64,000 nt of DNA from Paragorgia papillata (GCA_035771165.1 JAWNZC010000032.1:186001-250000); one strand, 5' to 3'. Counted from the first letter of the stretch, positions 9,701-19,183 are shown. The notes: generated by a model not told the origin, from the letters alone. Made by a program: numbers and translations.

Positions 9701-10045
9701 ATGGGTCGTACGCGTAGGAACTGTCCTGTTTTTGGTTGCGGTAGTACAAATCTTGCTAGACTAGCTAATCATCTCGATCAAGTACATGGCATGGACACGG
9801 AAGAACGCAAGAAGTGGCTAAAGTGGAGTAAGATAGGAATATGTGTACCTCGACAGAGTGAAGAACCAAAGGAATTCAGTATGGAGGAAAGTGTGGAAAA
9901 TTTATTAAAGCGGCAAGAAGAGATGGAAAGAAAATTTAATGTTTACTTACGAGCCGCCAAATTAAAACATGGACAGATCAGTAAACGAAAACGTTCTAAC
10001 TCTGGGGAAATGAAGAAAGACAAAAATAAATGGTTAATATTTTAA
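9701..10045 (+). CDS. Short C2H2-like zinc-finger protein (114 aa)
   Basis: The first ATG is at 9701; the frame is open further upstream only from a TTG. The N-terminus has C-P-V-F-G-C...H-L-D-Q-V-H (Cys8, Cys13, His24, His29), a C-x4-C-x10-H-x4-H finger, then E-E-R-K-K-W-L. A charged, probably coiled segment follows at ~60-95, with a Lys/Arg-rich end. I recognise this small family as common in cnidarian genomes, near Maverick-like and other transposon genes. It may be a DNA-binding regulator of the element. The last residues run into the inverted duplication, so the native C-terminus may have been replaced. Confidence 0.65.
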   Translation: MGRTRRNCPVFGCGSTNLARLANHLDQVHGMDTEERKKWLKWSKIGICVPRQSEEPKEFSMEESVENLLKRQEEMERKFNVYLRAAKLKHGQISKRKRSNSGEMKKDKNKWLIF

Positions 10046-10047
10046 TT

Positions 10048-10367
10048 GGTGTACTCGATTACGAAAAAATTCCTCTATTGCCTGCAGAAAAGAAACGAAG
10101 TGTAGTCATAGTTTTGGATGTCAAGTCTGTGGAACACAAGGGACAAAAACGTAAACTCCTACTAGCGGAAGACGGAACAGTTTACAAAGTCAAGCGATCA
10201 AAGCTGGAAAATACTGTAAAAGCTGGACAATATGTTTAAGAACTGTATATTTGTGTAAAATTGTTATACTACGAGGAATAAATTGTTTAAAACGTTAACC
10301 CGTGTCTGTGTTAATTTATGCATCCAAGTAAAGCAGTGTCCTAGCAACAATATTTTGCTCTAAAAAT
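10048..10367 (+). pseudogene. Inverted copy of the replication-gene 3' end (arm 2)
   Basis: Codons from about V-L-D-Y-E-K-I-P to the terminal A-G-Q-Y-V match the end of the 858-aa protein with a few substitutions. The 3' UTR and its AATAAA follow. There is no start codon or promoter for this fragment itself. It supplies a terminator to the zinc-finger gene. Its outer edge at 10367 coincides exactly with the point where the ATPase gene is cut. Confidence 0.88.
10277..10282 (+). terminator. Duplicated AATAAA signal, now 3' of the zinc-finger gene
   Basis: Same local sequence as 6764-6769 but on the plus strand. It lies 232 bp past the zinc-finger stop codon. Confidence 0.6.
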
Positions 10368-10660
10368 CAAGAAAACGCTATATCGCAGTAAACTCCACAA
10401 GTAAAACACTTTAGGATACGTTCGGGAGGAGGATTAATCATAGTTTTGGCGTTTTCCAGAAGTGTATTCACCCATACTGTTTTGCCGCTCTGAGTACACC
10501 CTGCAACAATGCATGTGAACGGATGCCGCATGACTGTTGCGTCAGTGAGAAGATGTGCTGGTCTTGAATAAGTACTGTTTTTATGGGAATTTTTTATATG
10601 ACGTTGCATGTTGAATAGTGTTGAAAACGTTTTTCCACAAGTGCTGCAGGCATAAGACAT
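10367..10660 (-). pseudogene. Truncated FtsK/HerA-type (A32-like) packaging ATPase with N-terminal zinc finger
   Basis: The frame from ATG 10660 gives 97 residues. A C2H2 finger comes first (Cys5, Cys8, His21, His26). Then H-P-F-T-C-I-V-A-G leads into the Walker A motif G-C-T-Q-S-G-K-T (54-61) and the P-P-P-E-R-I segment typical of Maverick/adintovirus genome-packaging ATPases. The frame then leaves homology and stops at 10367-10369, exactly on the boundary of the inverted duplication. Walker B, the arginine finger and about two thirds of the domain are missing, so packaging activity is not expected. Confidence 0.72.
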
Positions 10661-10814
10661 GTTCACTCATTGAAGAGCATGAGCAGAATAAATACTTCTT
10701 AGAGAATTTCGTATTATATATTTATCTTTCTCCTCCTCCTCTTTCTCCTCCTCCTCTTTCTCCTCCTCCTCTTTCTCCTCCGAGGAAGCCACAAGTCGCC
10801 CTCATGGTTATTTA
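10661..10814. promoter_or_regulatory. Divergent promoter with TATA and (CTCCTCCTCCTCTTT)n tract
   Basis: A symmetrical TATATA core (about 10712-10722) lies between the ATPase start (minus, 10660) and the 225-aa gene (plus, 10815). It is followed by four near-perfect 15-bp pyrimidine units (10726-10782). The similar tract at 11570-11704 also precedes a gene. Confidence 0.5.
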
Positions 10815-11492
10815 ATGCTTGATCTAAAGCCGACTACGGACGACGATCACCGCCTCAAGACCAATGTTCTACCCGGAGAAAATAGCTCCAGCCTGCAGCA
10901 ACAGCTGGGTAGTTTCATACAAAAGCAATCCTATCAATTACCTCCGATCGTTAATGCCATGTACAATACAGAACAAAAAATGCAAGATATTGTACAAGCG
11001 CCACAGTTAACACCTGAAGAAAAGAGCATACTCTACTCCAATCAGTTAGGACGTTTTCTGACGTTTCAAAACCAACTGCAGAATCAGTCTCAACCTCTGA
11101 CTAATCTTCAAACTCAGCCACCAAAAACTTCAGAAAATTTGACACCAAAGATAAAGCAAGAAACTGACGATCTTCCGTGGAGTTTCCCTACAGCAACCGC
11201 TACACCTAAAACCTATTTTGTAACACCGCCTCCCACCGTTGAACAACCAACGCTTAAACATAATTTCTTTCATAACTGGGAAAGCTCTTCGGATTGGAAA
11301 GAAAGCGACTTGGCAAAGATGACCCCAGATGATAGAGAAGAGTATGAACATCATCTATTGATGACTCGATCAAAATATTTACCCATGACAAAAGAAGATG
11401 TATCACAATTATCACCAGAAGACAATAAAGACTATCACGCTACTTTTAAAATAAAAACGCCTAAATATAATCTAAGAAGCAGACCTTACTAA
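10815..11492 (+). CDS. Uncharacterised 225-aa protein of the virus-like element
   Basis: ATG 10815 follows a TATA box and pyrimidine tract. The protein is Pro/Gln/Thr-rich. It starts with D-L-K-P-T-T-D-D-D-H and has a segment around residues 35-80 (Y-Q-L-P-P-I-V-N-A-M-Y...L-T-P-E-E-K-S) that looks helical. It has repeated acidic 'M-T-P/K-E-D' stretches near 165-205 and a basic end (K-Y-N-L-R-S-R-P-Y). There is no signal peptide, membrane segment or enzyme motif. Its place upstream of the small basic-hydrophobic gene, in the same direction, suggests a late/structural role. I do not recognise its family. AATAAA follows at 11528-11533. Confidence 0.6.
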   Translation: MLDLKPTTDDDHRLKTNVLPGENSSSLQQQLGSFIQKQSYQLPPIVNAMYNTEQKMQDIVQAPQLTPEEKSILYSNQLGRFLTFQNQLQNQSQPLTNLQTQPPKTSENLTPKIKQETDDLPWSFPTATATPKTYFVTPPPTVEQPTLKHNFFHNWESSSDWKESDLAKMTPDDREEYEHHLLMTRSKYLPMTKEDVSQLSPEDNKDYHATFKIKTPKYNLRSRPY

Positions 11493-11527
11493 AACTTTTG
11501 ATATGTATATGTTTGAGCGAAAACCGA

Positions 11528-11533
11528 AATAAA
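11528..11533 (+). terminator. AATAAA poly(A) signal of the 225-aa gene
   Basis: 36 bp after the stop codon and just before the second pyrimidine-rich tract, so each late gene seems to be a separate transcription unit. Confidence 0.55.
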
Positions 11534-11569
11534 TATTTTAAGCTAAATGCTTTTGTATGTGTGTGTGTC

Positions 11570-11704
11570 TATTTGCTCCTCCTCCTCCTCCTCTTTCTCC
11601 TCCTCCTCCCCTTTCTCCTCCTCCTCCTCCTCCTCCTCCTCCCCCCTCTTAAAATATTCCTCCTTCTCCTCCTCCTCCTCCTTCTCCTCCTCCTCCCCCC
11701 CTCT
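11570..11704 (+). promoter_or_regulatory. (TCC)n polypyrimidine tract with two CTCTTAAAATAT boxes
   Basis: About 135 bp of TCC/CTCCTTT units. They are interrupted at 11645 and 11701 by the same 'CCCCTCTTAAAATAT' word, which looks like a TATA-type box following a C run. The tract ends 56 bp before the ATG at 11761. The reading frames through it are not genes. Confidence 0.5.
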
Positions 11705-11760
11705 TAAAATATGTGTTTTGGTAGCGTTTTCCTCATTTAGACATTGACTGTCAAATAGAG

Positions 11761-12078
11761 ATGTTGATCAAAAAGCACAAACCGTTTCTTGAACTTTTAT
11801 GTACAAGTGAACCTATTCAACAGCGAGGTTTGTTGGAGACTGCTAGCCCTGAGCAAATTAGATGCATTTGTGATTGTATGTTGAACTTTTGGTCAACGCA
11901 ATATCAATTATCACCTGCTTTGCTTGAAGTCGTTAGGCCTTATAGCGACGACATATCAACTTTGGCTAGTCCCCGAAGTAGTTTTATGAGAAAAAAAGAG
12001 ATACTGGTTCAAAAAGGTGAAGGATTTCTTGATGTCCTACTTGGTCCAGTTTTAGAAGGACTCGCAGAACTAATATAA
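11761..12078 (+). CDS. Small basic-hydrophobic protein (pX-like, 105 aa)
   Basis: The pattern is K-K-H-K-P-F-L-x-L-L near the N-terminus, S-P-E-Q-I-R-C-I-C-D-C-M-L-N at 29-42, then R-K-K-E-I-L-V-Q-K-G-E-G-F-L (77-90) and a hydrophobic Leu/Val/Ile tail to the end. I recognise this as the small gene that accompanies Maverick/adintovirus-type elements in many invertebrate genomes. Its basic motif plus hydrophobic tail has been compared with adenovirus minor core or membrane-active proteins. The exact function is unknown. It is intact and is followed closely by the 224-aa gene. Confidence 0.68.
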   Translation: MLIKKHKPFLELLCTSEPIQQRGLLETASPEQIRCICDCMLNFWSTQYQLSPALLEVVRPYSDDISTLASPRSSFMRKKEILVQKGEGFLDVLLGPVLEGLAELI

Positions 12079-12123
12079 AAACAACGATATTTTTTAAAGA
12101 CCATCATTCGAACCCTGAACACT

Positions 12124-12798
12124 ATGGGAGAAAGGTTACATGACGATTTTCGTGTTAAAGAAATACTGTCACATTTTGACTACGGAGTCGATGAAGCGAA
12201 CGCGTCCTCTTTGTTGAATAGTTTACTCGACTCCTATGTCAACTTAACATGGAATCCCAAAGGAGAAATTGTGTATCAAGGAAGAACTATACCAAACACA
12301 AAAATAGCCGAATTGGTAGAATACTGTGTATCACCTTACTTCTCAGGAATTCTCGAACCAGCTGGTTTAAACGTATTTGTAAAAGGACTCGCCGACATTA
12401 ACATTGACAAAAACCTTATCGAAAATGTTCGAGTGCTAACAATGTTGGCGCAGGCAGAAGAAGAAACAGAATCAGAGAGCGAAAACGAAGAAACTTCCTG
12501 CGAAGAAGATTCAGAAAACGATAAGGACTACACCGAAATAGAATCAGAAAATTCTATAATTGACGAACCTGTTGATTGCGAACGTTGTCAGAATCCTGTT
12601 AATTTTACACATGTAATTGAGTGTCCTAAGTGTTTGTGGAAATATTTTAACAAATGCGTTAATCGAAATCTGATATGTAATGTTTGTGGTACAGAATTCA
12701 AGGCTCATGATCCATGCCTTCGGATTATAAGATGTACTGTATGCCCATATGCTAGTGTTACCGATAGATCACTAAATAATCAAGAGTTTTTTGTGTAA
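12124..12798 (+). CDS. Maverick-associated conserved protein with acidic linker and Cys-rich C-terminus (224 aa)
   Basis: The first ~105 residues (H-F-D-Y-G-V-D-E-A...S-L-L-N-S-L-L...G-E-I-V-Y-Q-G-R-T-I-P) match the conserved pattern I associate with the gene next to the pX-like gene in Maverick-type elements. A Glu/Asp/Ser run spans 111-149. The C-terminus has C152, C155, C167, C170, C178, C185, C188, C198, C204 and C207 as repeated C-x2-C pairs, a RING- or zinc-ribbon-like set. The fused zinc domain may be an addition to the usual short form. The ATG is 45 bp after the previous stop, and AATAAA follows at 12812. Confidence 0.62.
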   Translation: MGERLHDDFRVKEILSHFDYGVDEANASSLLNSLLDSYVNLTWNPKGEIVYQGRTIPNTKIAELVEYCVSPYFSGILEPAGLNVFVKGLADINIDKNLIENVRVLTMLAQAEEETESESENEETSCEEDSENDKDYTEIESENSIIDEPVDCERCQNPVNFTHVIECPKCLWKYFNKCVNRNLICNVCGTEFKAHDPCLRIIRCTVCPYASVTDRSLNNQEFFV

Positions 12799-12811
12799 AG
12801 ATATATTTCTC

Positions 12812-12817
12812 AATAAA
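12812..12817 (+). terminator. AATAAA poly(A) signal
   Basis: 13 bp after the stop of the 224-aa gene. It probably ends the plus-strand late unit. Confidence 0.65.
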
Positions 12818-12981
12818 ATATTTTAAATTCTGTATTACATGTACGCGTGTTGCTAATGACTCTCTTGACTAGACTTGCCCAAGCGCTTAATCCTCTTAAT
12901 GACCCTAATGAGTTTCTCTTTTGTCTCCTGCACGTGCACTCAGGATAAATATGCAAATATCACACTTAGTAACAGAAAGCG

Positions 12982-13340
12982 TAGCAACGCTTTCAAAGTA
13001 ATAAATCGCTTTGCCTTTATATTTCGACATTTAAAATCGTTCTTTTCATGACTTCTTAAAGTGATTCTTCATTCTATCTTCCTACGATTTACTCGCTTAT
13101 ATAAACAAGGGTTTAGTTAGCAGTAATCACTAGGATGACTTACTCTGTTTGTACTCCAGTTAACCTAGCAACGCTTTCAAAGTAATAAATCGCTTTGCCT
13201 TTAGTTCATATTTCGACACTTAAAATCGTTCTTTTCACGACTTCTCGAGGTGATTCCTCATTCTATCTTCCTACAATTTCCTCGCTCATGAACTAGGGTT
13301 TAGTTAGCAATAATTCTAGGATGACTTACTCTGTTTGAAT
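12982..13340 (+). repeat. 184-bp tandem duplication at the right end, including part of the TIR
   Basis: 'TAGCAACGCTTTCAAAGTAA' starts at 12982 and again at 13166. The two units remain alignable through 'CTAGGATGACTTACTCTGTTT' (to 13150 and 13340). The second copy merges into the right TIR, so the inner TIR sequence is present three times in the element. Confidence 0.88.
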
Positions 13341-13489
13341 ATCTAGGTCCTAAAAAATATAATCCTATCTTGCCCAATCATGTCACAGGCGTGAGTCATG
13401 CGTGAGTCACGGTGCGTGAGTCACGCTGAATATTAATGAGGCGGCATCCCTTTGGACACTATATGGCGGGGGGGGGGGGGTTATCTACT
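13289..13489 (-). repeat. Right terminal inverted repeat of the virus-like element
   Basis: Inverted match to 6428-6636, ending in a G run and TTATCTACT. It carries three TGACTCACGC units (13389-13427) against four at the left end. Confidence 0.92.
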
Positions 13490-13657
13490 GAGGGTGTTGA
13501 TGTTTTTCTGTATAAAAATCCGTCAATTTCAACTCTTTTCGGCAGTTTAAAAAAACGTGCCGCCATCTTGTTTTTCCTCTACTAGTAGGATATGAGCTGA
13601 TAGCCTGGTAGTAGGGAACCAATCAGATTACGCAAAAGCTCATATCCGATAGCATGC
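13490..13657. repeat. Right part of the host repeat, starting with target duplication GAGGGT
   Basis: GAGGGT 13490-13495 repeats 6422-6427. The rest (including GCCGCCATCTTG at 13561 and the stem-forming 'GGATATGAGCT' words) matches the reverse complement of 56372-56546. Confidence 0.87.
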
Positions 13658-13818
13658 TATATAATAAATATATATATATATATATAATCAAATATATATA
13701 TATTATACATATAGTCATCAAACCAATAATTTACAAGCTTATATATATATATATATATATATATATAAGCTTGTAAATTATTGGTTTGATGACTATATGT
13801 ATAATATATATATATTTG

Positions 13819-13854
<36 letters not shown>

Positions 13855-13885
13855 CTTGTAAATTATTGGTTTGATAATGACTTTG
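13658..13885. repeat. (TA)n tracts with inverted and direct 'AAGCTTGTAAATTATTGG' copies
   Basis: Three copies of the AAGCTTGTAAATTATTGGTT word, two direct and one inverted, alternate with TA tracts. The whole can fold into an extended AT hairpin. The Ile/Tyr-rich frame is an artefact. Confidence 0.8.
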
Positions 13886-14112
13886 AAATAGAGTTTCATT
13901 TTGTCTTATCTTGTTTAGTCACAAAATGAAGATTTTCGGATTATGTTTTATTCTTTATTTTTTTAAATTGTCGGCTGGTTATGGTTTCAAGTACAACAAT
14001 AGCAACTGTAAACCTAGTACAAGATTGGACCACATGTGAACAATACCTGTGAACACATTTGAGAACACTCTATCAATTTCTCCTCTACGCGCCTTTTTCC
14101 ACGAAGGACTTG

Positions 14113-14188
14113 CAATCTCGTCCCCAGAGCCAAATATGCCCTGCCGCGCGGGCAGCGTGCGAGGGGTTTGGCTCTGGGGACGAGATTG
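14113..14188. repeat. Perfect 22-bp-arm hairpin
   Basis: CAATCTCGTCCCCAGAGCCA plus AA is matched exactly, inverted, at 14167-14188 around a GC-rich loop that itself contains a short palindrome. It resembles the ends of the elements near 54280 and 55252. The next ~450 bp (14189-14640) show nothing I can assign. Confidence 0.85.
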
Positions 14189-14640
14189 GTGTACTTGGTG
14201 TTGTATTACACGATGTTTTACGATTTTACAAAATGGCGATTTTTATGTGACATGAACTGATGAACAACAGTTGTGAGCCTTTTCACTTCTAAGAATGGCA
14301 GACAAACGCTTTATCCTCAAGGAAAATGCACTTTTACAATTCCGAGGTAAGTTTGGGTAATTGTTTTTCAATTAAGTTATTGACTTTAAACGTATTTTTT
14401 TTTAAATTTGTCCAATTTTTATATTAAATTTTTAAGAATATTAAAATATTGGCACAAACAACATTGTCCCAAAATCACAAAAAATCTCATAAAAACAGTT
14501 TTAAATTATACGAAAATATAAAAGAGATACAAGAAGCATGCACAGAGGTACACAGATGGTCAAGATTAAAACGGATTGCAAATTGACATCTTGAGGGATT
14601 TTTTTGGTTAGGCAGGAATCTAATTTGGAATCTAATTTAG

Positions 14641-15141
14641 ATTAAAGTGCCAATGCAGCGAAATTTCACCCCAGTTTTTTATGATTGCATTTGAAAGAAC
14701 ACTTAAAATGACAACGTAACATCTTTTGTAGAATTTCGTTTCCTTGCTTCATTCTTGAGATATTCTGGTTTGTTTGATATGCAAATGTCATACTTATGAC
14801 ATCACACTGCATAATGACTTTTTAGAAAAGTATGATTTTCTTTGAGAGTGCTTATCGAAAGTACTTAATAAAAATTTGCACTTGCATGTATGTAGCCATA
14901 CTATCACTAAACGTGTGTTGCTGGGTGTAAAATATTTGGACTATCCTAAAATTGATGCTATTTAAAAAGTCATTATGCAGTGTGATTTATATGACATTTG
15001 CATATCAAACAAACCTGAATATCTCAAGAATGAAGCAAGGAAATGAAATTCTATGAAAGATGTTACGTTGTCATTTTAAGTGTTCTTTCAAATGCAATCA
15101 TAACAAACTGGGGTGAAATTTCGCTGCATTGGCACTTTAAA
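14641..15141. mobile_element. Palindromic MITE family P, copy C
   Basis: TTAAAGTGCCAATGCAGCGA on the left and its complement on the right, with the family words for 'cttgcttcattcttgagat' and 'gtttgtttgatatgc' in both orientations. About 500 bp, close to a full palindrome, without coding capacity. 15142-15579 is AT-rich and shows no gene. Confidence 0.75.
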
Positions 15142-15579
15142 GTATATGTAAAACGTCCATAGTTGTTAGGTGACTCGTATTTTGTATAAATTGTATTAAT
15201 GTAGTAACGACTTACGTGCAGCTTTAATTTTGACGTTTGCAGCCTAAAGGTTGAATATAAGAATAAGATACATGTAATTTTGGCTAAAATAGTGTGACAT
15301 ATAGAGCTTTTTTTAATATAACTTGGTATGTAAAGATTTAATAGAATAAATATTCTATTATTCAAATTGTGATTTTTGTGGCTTGATATTATTTTTTATT
15401 AGAACAATAAAAAATAATAACAGTAACGTCTTTTAAGCTAGGCATTTTAGACATTTATTTGCTGGAGATCTAGAATACTTTTGATAATTTTGTATAACGA
15501 AAATTATGATGTATTTATTGCTTTTTTATCAGTGTGTATATTTACCTCTGTCATGAAGTGCTGTTTTTACCTTTGTCCA

Positions 15580-15603
15580 TGCATCCATCCATCCATCCAT
15601 CCA

Positions 15604-15695
<92 letters not shown>

Positions 15696-15805
15696 CAGTC
15701 TGTCTGTCTGTCTGTCTGTCTGTCTATGTCTGTCTATGTCTGTCTATGTCTGTCTATGTCTGTCTATGTCTGTCTATGTCTGTCTGTCTGTGCCTATATC
15801 TGTAT
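15580..15805. repeat. (ATCC)n, (CTGT)n and (CTATGTCTGT)n microsatellites
   Basis: Tetranucleotide arrays followed by a six-copy decamer-like variant. They lie at the edge of the repeat that also occurs at 25720-26130, where a short CTGT run occupies the same place. Confidence 0.93.
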
Positions 15806-16180
15806 GTCTGTCAGTATGGACCTGATATTCACGTGACTTTGTGTGTTGACCACAGACCAAAAACCAACCCATTAAATTTTAGTTAAATTTTGGGTGAAAA
15901 TTGGATGACTGTAAGCTTATCCACAAAAAAATTATATGCAATATATTGATAAACTAGCTGAATTAACAAAAAAACAAAACAATGCACTTGACAGTTCCAT
16001 TGTTTTATAGAAAAGTGTGGTCATCATCAAGACCCAACTTTTTTGCATAATGGTACGAGTGCAATCAAGTATTCTATTTAGATGTGTATAGTAAGTAGGT
16101 GTTGAGCTAGCCTGCTTAGCAGGATATCAATACCCACTGGTTCCTGAGGTATGCAGTCTCTGAGTGGCCTCAAGTTAAAA
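15806..16180 (+). repeat. Dispersed repeat H, copy 1
   Basis: Shares with 25740-26120 the order 'gaccaa..accaa', 'cattaaa..ttagt', 'tggtacgagtgcaatcaag', 'gagctagcctg.ttagc', 'gtatgcagtctctga', with a (CTGT)n run just 5'. Type unknown; possibly a LINE 3' region or a non-autonomous element. Confidence 0.6.
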
Positions 16181-16429
16181 AAAATTTAAAGTTTTATTTA
16201 AGATTGGTATTATTTTAACATCTTATCACTACTGTAAATATACAATATAAATATTAATTCAACAAATGTAGCTTTAAAACTAAGTTTAGTGTAGCTGTAT
16301 CCTGACAAACACAAGCAGGGTTTTCCCTGATTGGCTGAAAAACATGAAAGGGCCGTGCAGAACTGCAAAGTGAACTGGTTCTCTTCGATGCACAATGCCA
16401 CATGTTTCAGTGTTATAGTTTTCTCATAA

Positions 16430-17158
16430 GATAGACTAGAACTGGAAGGAACTTTGTTAGGAATATTTCTGTGTTGTTTTCTCGTAAGATACTGGAAGGA
16501 ACTTTGTCAGAAATGTTTCAATGTTCCAGTTTTCTCATAAAGTAAGAAAGACTAGAACTGGATCAAACTTTGTTAGAAATGTTTCAGTGTTGTAGTTTTC
16601 TCGTAAGATAGACTAGGGCTGGAAGGAACTTTGTCAGAAATGTTTCTGTGTTTTAGTTTTCTCATAAGAAAAACTAGAACTGGAAGGAACTTTGAAAGAC
16701 TAGAATTGGAAGGAACTTTGTTAGAAATGTTTCAGTGTTGCAGTTTTCTCATAAGAAATACCAGAACTGGACGGAACTTTGTTAGAAATGTTTCTGCGTT
16801 GCAGTTTAGTAGTTGTTTACTCATAAGAAAATAAGACTATAGAACTGGAAGGAACGTTGTTAGAAATGTTTCAGTGTTATAGTTTTCTCATAAGAAAGAC
16901 TAGAACTGGAATTAGGAACTTTGTTAGAAATGTTTCAGTGTTGTAGTTTCCTCATAACAAAGACTAGGACTGGAAGAACTTTGTTAGAAATGTTTCAGTG
17001 TTGTAGTTTTCTCATAAGATAGACTATAGAATTGAAAGGAACTTTGAAAGACTATAGAACTGGAGGGAACTTTGTTAGAAATGTTTCAGTGTTGTAGTTT
17101 ACTCATAAGAAAGACTAGAATTGGAAGGAACTTTGTTAGAAATGTTTCTGTAATTGTA
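16430..17158 (+). repeat. 61-bp minisatellite, block 1 (about 12 copies)
   Basis: The unit includes 'GGAACTTTGTTAGAAATGTT', 'TCAGTGTTGTAGTTTTCTCA' and 'TAAGAAAGACTAGAACTGG'. Shorter half-units, in which 'GAACTTTGAAAGACTAGAACTGGA' repeats, also occur. Copies differ by point changes and small indels. It continues as block 2 at 19677 after an insertion. Confidence 0.92.
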
Positions 17159-19150
17159 GTCCCCGAGCCCGGGCGGAGGTGCTAATCTCGACGTGCGTGG
17201 AGTCCACTTTACACGCGAGATGAAAAGCTGAAAGTAATTCTGAAACCTGTTTATATGTAATATTTATAAACCGCGCAGGAGGGCTTTATCGGATATAAAA
17301 CACGAGGCGATAGCCGAGTGTTTTAGAGCCGATAAAGCCCGTACTGCAAGGTTTATAAATGGCTTCTAAAAAGAATCACTTCATACGTTCATTGGCGTAG
17401 TAATTTTGAAAATTAAGCTTATCTCAGCCGTTAAAAACCAGCGAGAAACTTAGAGCGAGTCTATATCACATATATAGATCCGATACGCTCATGATTTTTC
17501 TTTGTGTTTTCCTCATGAATTATTAATGAATTTTAGAAATATATATATGTTATCAAATCTACAACTTGCGCAGTTTGAATACTGGTAACTAACCTGTTAA
17601 ATTATTCAAATTATTTAAATTTACGTCAGCAAATTATAATTTATAAGTTCGGTTGGATTACGAAATAGTTTCTCAACCGCGATCATGACGAAAGAAATCT
17701 TTGCCAGAAAAATGGTTTCGGCTAAAATGTACATTAATATTACTATGGAAAAAGACCAAACAAAGAAGGCTAAGAAGAGATGTGGCAGCGAGAAAAAGAC
17801 AACAATAAATACGACTTAAAACCACTGAAAAAAGCCTATAAATTAATACGATAAAGACCGAAAACGATGCCGACCGAAATCAACTGAAAGAAGAAGGATG
17901 TGTCCTGAAACTGTTCAAAGCCGGTAAAGAATTTTGCTGTGGTGTATTCTACATAACTCGAGAGGGAACGATTAAGAAATTTTGAAACAAACGGCTTTTC
18001 AGAAGATGAAGAGAACTGAAATGCCTTGTCATATTTATGTGTCAACAACGCAAAAAGTAAGAATCCGCGAACGAGAAAAACAATCCGAAAAGAGTAGACT
18101 GAATTGGCAGTGTTTGTGGTGACAAAAGCAGAAGAAGTTTAACGGTAGGAGATTCCTATTTACCAGTTTAGCTAAATTACTAGAAATACATGAACGCAAC
18201 AACCCCTCGCCCGCTTTTACATGCTTTTTTAAAACACCCAACCCACCCCCTGATTAACATAAGCACTCCTAATATACAGCCAATTCAAAAACAAACAGAT
18301 ATAAAAACAAATGATGTTAAATCCTTGGGATATTAAATTATACAATTTATGGATAGGTCGATAGGATGACAAAACTGATTTAAATCATTTAATGAAAGTT
18401 GAACATATCAAAGCAAAATTTAGATTTCATTATTAAATTCTGGTTGTAAAAAATATATTGTTTTTAGGAGGTTTCAAAAGGGATTAATTTTAGCAAGCCT
18501 TTAAATGGCTTCTTTATGCATGTACATTTTGCAAAGGCAGTATTAAAAGTAATTAACAGCTCAGAAATTACATTTATAATAGAGTCTGAGATAAAAACTA
18601 TTCAGTAGAATCGGATTCCAGAAAGAAGAATTCAAAAGACAACGTTTCAGTCGAAACACAGCCAAGAAAACCAACAAAGCCCATGAGTATTTTTAATAAT
18701 AAAAAGTGCATGCACGTCCACCACGGTTAATATAAGCCTTAAAGGTAGTGTTTTAAGTTAGCTTTAGTTAAGCTGACTTATGGTTTGGATGAGCAAAGGG
18801 AAAGCACGAAAAGGTGAAGCTGAATATTGTTTAGGTTAAGCGAAAACTTGAAAACAACAAGAATCCTACCGTTAACCACTTTAAGATGATTTGACCATGG
18901 ACTCACGGAGTGTCTTCAAACCAGGGCTACATACACTGCAGATTGAGTTTTTGTTGGCCATACGGCGTTTGGTTTCTTCAAGTTCTCTGGTTTCTCTTCA
19001 AGATATATTAAACGGGTTGTTTGTATCCTTTTCTTCGTGCTCCATTTCATTTCGTTTCGTTTAAATAAGCGAAAGCAAAACACTATTTGTTTGAGAGTTT
19101 ATAGTTTTCTTCGTCGCTAGTCACCAGTGCCCAACTATTCTTACCGCGTG

Positions 19151-19183
<33 letters not shown>

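Larger units (their letters stand above)
6428..13489. mobile_element. Maverick/Polinton-like (adintovirus-related) virus-like element, 7,062 bp
   Basis: Boundaries are set by AGTAGATA...TATCTACT termini, a C/G homopolymer just inside each end, about 200-bp inverted repeats and a 6-bp GAGGGT duplication. AG/CT ends with a 6-bp duplication are the known signature of Polinton integration by an RVE-type integrase. Gene content: replication-initiator-like protein, zinc-finger protein, truncated packaging ATPase, 225-aa unknown, small basic-hydrophobic protein and acidic Cys-rich protein. I find no polymerase B, integrase, cysteine protease, penton or hexon gene. It is therefore a deletion derivative or a lineage mobilised in trans. 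Most frames are intact, so insertion looks fairly recent. Confidence 0.8.
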
